Source: Pseudomonadota bacterium
GTDB taxonomy: Bacteria > Bdellovibrionota > UBA1018 > CAIMNF01
Assembly (NCBI GenBank): GCA_027486675.1
Contig: JAIXOQ010000020.1
Coordinates: forward strand, 1 to 64,000
Direction: 5' to 3'
Length of the DNA: 64,000 nt
The position numbers and the translations under genes were made by a program. The notes under the pieces are model-generated. The model did not search any database. It was not told the DNA's origin and saw nothing but the letters and a program-made list of their open reading frames with translations. Shown here in pieces: positions 62,601 through 64,000 of this stretch (position 1 is its first letter; each line of letters starts with the position of its first letter).

Positions 62601-64000
62601 CAGTATCCCCTTCGACTCAGGCCGTGGCAAACTTCCCAGCTCCAGTTGTGACTGCACTGGATGTCACCATGGGTCCAACATCAGGCAGCACCTTGATCAA
62701 CATCACAGGGCAGTACTTTGAATCAGACGCAATAGTCAGAGTCGGTGGCCGTACCTGTACGGGTGTGACGGTGAATTCGGGGACTTCTATCACTTGCACA
62801 ACCCCAATCGGAATTTCAGGCCTGAGAGATGTCGCGGTGACCAACGTTGCACGTGCGCAAACGGGGACAGGTGTTGGACTGTTTAGTTACGATGCTACCC
62901 CTGGGTTCTCGAATCTTTCGATTACGAGTCAGAACCTAGGCACGAGTGGTGATGACTTAGGTTACGGCGTTGCGATTGATAGCAGCGGTAATGTTTGGAT
63001 TGTCGGTTACACAGAAGGCAATCTAGGCGGAGGCAGTCAGGGCGATCGAGACGCGTTCATAGCGAAGTACGACAACAGCGGAGCACTTTTATTTTCTAAA
63101 AATTTAGGCACAACGGGTGATGACCGTGCTCGGAGTATCGCTCTTGATGGAAACGGCAACGCCTGGGTGGCGGGACAGACAACGGGCAATTTCGGCGGTG
63201 GCAATCAGGGCGGTTACGACGCTTTCATCGGGAAATACAACACTTCCGGAGCGTTATTATTTGTCAAAAACGTTGGCACAACAGGTGATGACGGAGTATC
63301 GAGCTTCGCCTTAGATGGAAGTGGCAACGCTTGGATCACGGGGACCACAGACGGTAATCTCGGAGGGGGGTATCAGGGCGGCGGTGCAGACGCATTCATC
63401 GCGAAATACGATACTTCGGGTACGCTTCTGTTCTCGAAAAACCTAGGTACAAGTAGTGCTGACTATGGACAGAGCATCGCGCTGGATATTAGCGGCAACG
63501 CATGGGTGGTGGGCTATACAGGCGGTAATCTCGGAGGGGGGTATCAGGGCGGCGGTGCAGACGCATTCATCGCGAAATACGATACTTCGGGTACACTACT
63601 GTTCTCAAAAAACTTAGGAACGAGTAGTGGTGACTATGGTAATGGCATTGCGCTGGATGCAAGTGGCAACGCCTGGATCACGGGGAGCACATTAGGCAAT
63701 TTAGGTGGTGGATATCAAGGTAATGGTGACGCGTTCATCGCGAAATACAACAGCGCAGGTGCGCTATCTTTCTCAAAGAACTTAGGAACAAGTGTTAGTG
63801 ACGGTGCTTTCAGTATCGCGCTGGATAGTTACGGAAACGCATGGGTTGGTGGGATCACATTTGGCAATTTAGGTGGTGGAAATCAGGGGAGTCAAGACGC
63901 GTTCATCGCGAAATACGACACTCTAGGCGTACCTTTGTTTACTAAGAACCTAGGCACAGTGGGTGATGACTATGCCCAGGGTATCGCACTAGATGCCAGC
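56639..64000 (+). CDS. Giant SBBP beta-propeller lipoprotein, 3' end beyond the window
   Basis: An open frame of 2454 codons with no stop, so the gene is incomplete at the right edge. The frame starts with GTG 56639 (ATG 56711 is the alternative), with a basic n-region and lipobox ALAC (Cys36), then a Thr-Pro linker. The domains are: IPT/TIG (about residues 64-146); 14 SBBP blades (151-944); FN3 (947-1034); IPT/TIG (1039-1123); 14 blades (1131-1906); FN3 (1908-1999); IPT/TIG (2000-2085); then at least 6 blades. Blades of about 57 residues carry consensus GNAWVTGYTDGNFGGGNQGG and DAFIAKYD. It is probably an outer-surface adhesin or fibre. Confidence 0.88.
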   Translation, partial: MIFTTATRGFQKRASFWLKKFKSGMGLPFAFVALACTPQMNYKGEPDSPLSTATPSPTPTPSSLSVISIIPASGSIIGGESVTITGDLFTASTTVTLGGKPCTSIILNSATSITCVTPAGWPGARDVVVTDVVSTEIAALSNGFSYDPQRLSLVSKNLGTSGADQGSAIAIDSSGNAWITGNTDANFGGGFQGGASDAFIAKYDASGALIFSKNLGTSGQDVGNGITVDSTGDIWVTGYTAANFGGGFQGGASDAFIAKYDASGALIFSKNFGTAAWDVGVSIVTDSLGNAWITGFTVGDFGGGNQGGNNNFDAFVLKVNSSGTLVFSNNLGTSGDDYAQSLSRDSLGNIWITGATQGDFGGGNQGGSQSLDAFIAKYDAAGTLLLSSNLGTSANDRALGIALDPTGNAWVTGSTEGNFGGGNGGGSDAFIAKFENSGSLLFSKNLGTSADDLGLAIGLDALGNAFITGYTYGNFGGGNQGGSSVSLPYDAFIAKYDAAGTSLYSKNFGSGGDDYSTAIALDASQSVWMTGTVDTNLGGGFQGGGTDAFVYRIPVETLGPVELSIARGISTRPSGGSSVVGVTAGTSNGDFGGGALGGTADAYFQIYDSLGDLTHSVSFGTSGVDDAKAVAVDASNVSMVVGETTGSLSANLGNKDAFAALFSSSGVKTSAFNLGTAADDSASAVAVDVAGNFYVTGYTAGDLGNGALGGDDAFLAKFTNAGILVFAKNFGTASNDRGNGIVVDGSGDVWITGYTEGDLAGAQGGRDAFLARFNPVGVLQHASNLSTAASDEGKAITLDSSGNIFVAGVTEGDFGNGALGNTDAFLAKFDSSGAPEYAINFGSTQDDTAFSVKVSSNDQIYVVGETSGAMGLAQIGQADGFIGKFDTAGNYRGAANYGSTLEDHLYGLSIDPNDHLFAVGQSFGVIEGRAANSNGQIVFAKLTPRIPPTALLNLVATAVGADQISLTWDASDDTTRYVIQRSDDGGATWTTITTNATGTTYSDTGLNTGTTYSYTVTPYNATVPGTISTTVSATPTYPNPIVTSLDVTTGPVTGGTVINITGQYFEADATVTVGGRTCLNIVFNSATSLTCETPIGFSGQRTVSVTNVANALSGSLANAFTYDPDPGFVNTITTSQNLGTGDSELVLGIALDPSGNAWVVGQAEGDLGGGNQGNLDAFIAKYNTFGTLMVSQNLGTIGDDYASSAAIDASGNLWIAGLTTDDFGGGNQGGADAFIAKYDASGTPLFSKNLGTAGEDTAVSIASDGSGNIWVTGYTDGNFGGGNQGGIDGFVAKYDSLGVLVFAKNLGTSGEDYASSIALDASGNAWVTGQTDGSFAGGNQGDNDVFIAKFDPAGSFLFAQNLGTSGSDLATGVALDGAQNAWVTGSTTGNLGGGNQGAADAFIAKYDSNGSLIFAKNLGTSVGDFAYSIAIAPDGYPWITGRTSGDFGGGNQGGTDGFIAKYDSVGTLLFSKNLGTNGTEQSLGISMDSSGNAWVAGVTTGDFGGGNQGGADAFIAKINPVFDIANVSAVPPDTAQYRGVAKDTSGYFYTIGTTSGNLGDGNLGNTDVVIAKYAATTVSPDVPGTLIWSQMIGTSANDAGYGIAVDSSGDVWITGSTEGNIGGGTVGGTDGFLAKLYATTGAVAFQKNFGTVGNDIGYSIITDSSDNAIVVGSTSGNFGNGNAGGATDAFIAKFDSLGAILFDRNVGGTGAEVAYGVTIGASDRIFITGTSGMLGRYSSGGTLEAAGIIASSTTGYAITTDGSSNIWISGISDDEDLDNGDFGGIDGFVAKYDSSLNPFFRLNIGTASDDEAHGIGVNAAGDAFIFGFTVGDFGNGNVGYYDTFMTKVKSDGTILYSKNTGSTSDDYGYGGILDLNEAPWTVGQSDGDLGDGNSGQWNAFIIKVREQLPPLQVLSLTLDTSVPGTISLSWNPSLTATTYTIQRSDDGGATWIDLVTGFGGTTYNDTTVVLGTTYNYTVTPYNGNHPGAVSPSTQAVANFPAPVVTALDVTMGPTSGSTLINITGQYFESDAIVRVGGRTCTGVTVNSGTSITCTTPIGISGLRDVAVTNVARAQTGTGVGLFSYDATPGFSNLSITSQNLGTSGDDLGYGVAIDSSGNVWIVGYTEGNLGGGSQGDRDAFIAKYDNSGALLFSKNLGTTGDDRARSIALDGNGNAWVAGQTTGNFGGGNQGGYDAFIGKYNTSGALLFVKNVGTTGDDGVSSFALDGSGNAWITGTTDGNLGGGYQGGGADAFIAKYDTSGTLLFSKNLGTSSADYGQSIALDISGNAWVVGYTGGNLGGGYQGGGADAFIAKYDTSGTLLFSKNLGTSSGDYGNGIALDASGNAWITGSTLGNLGGGYQGNGDAFIAKYNSAGALSFSKNLGTSVSDGAFSIALDSYGNAWVGGITFGNLGGGNQGSQDAFIAKYDTLGVPLFTKNLGTVGDDYAQGIALDAS
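63352..63423 (+). repeat. 72-bp exact repeat, copy 1, within the SBBP gene
   Basis: This 72-bp block is identical to 63523-63594, exactly 171 bp (57 codons, one blade) downstream. It covers the Gly-rich turn and the DAFIAKYDTSG strand of one blade, and indicates a recent blade duplication or gene conversion. Confidence 0.85.
63523..63594 (+). repeat. 72-bp exact repeat, copy 2, within the SBBP gene
   Basis: Identical to 63352-63423 at a 171-bp offset. The flanking sequences diverge, so the identical tract is shorter than a full blade, as expected for gene conversion between older blades. Confidence 0.85.

Noticed and set aside
57090-64000. Regular repeats of about 171 bp resembling a CRISPR or satellite array
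   Set aside because: They lie in one open reading frame, encode SBBP blades, and the unit differs in sequence from copy to copy; they are protein repeats.

Overview
The window is one compact stretch of a Gram-negative bacterial chromosome, running 5'->3' from a toxin-antitoxin and accessory region, through a core translation and envelope operon, to two giant surface lipoproteins. Outer-membrane barrels, a TolC-type channel, many lipoprotein signals, a CFI-box protein, DUF1566 repeats and SBBP propellers suggest a Bdellovibrionota/Oligoflexia-like or other delta-type lineage. That placement is inference; no rRNA gene is present to test it.

Region 1 (1-13.8 kb) is accessory. It holds two toxin-antitoxin modules (the first toxin is frameshifted), an Hsp20 gene coupled to a 56-residue membrane microprotein, a TGS1-like RNA methyltransferase homologue, small secreted proteins, a 41-residue lipoprotein coupled to a secreted protein, and redox, transport and HAD enzymes. 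Region 2 (13.8-19.9 kb, minus strand) is a tolC-macA-macB export operon followed by a lipoprotein/exported-protein pair.

Region 3 (20.0-32.1 kb, plus strand) is a tightly packed operon: rpsB-tsf-pyrH-frr-uppS-cdsA-rseP-tsaB-pssA, a CFI-box/barrel protein, truA and tig. It begins with a good sigma-70-like promoter and a structured leader RNA. It joins ribosome and translation functions, UMP kinase, undecaprenyl-PP and phospholipid synthesis, envelope-stress proteolysis and a trigger-factor chaperone.

Region 4 (32.1-48.9 kb) holds a glycosyltransferase with exported partners, a parA-parB pair surrounded by three perfect copies and one degenerate copy of a GC-rich 16-bp palindrome (probable parS centromere), a three-gene ABC-2 exporter, a sigma-54 activator coupled to a histone-H1-like Lys/Ala-rich protein, a large secreted PD40/barrel protein, a YgfZ homologue and a YhaM-type exoribonuclease.

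Region 5 (49-64 kb) contains a 2043-residue lipoprotein with Ig-like repeats and three DUF1566 domains, an AAA/DUF4143 ATPase, and a lipoprotein of at least 2454 residues that runs off the right edge. The last is built from modules of one IPT/TIG domain, 14 propeller blades and one FN3 domain. Several convergent gene pairs overlap at their 3' ends, so transcription termination must often lie inside a neighbouring gene.
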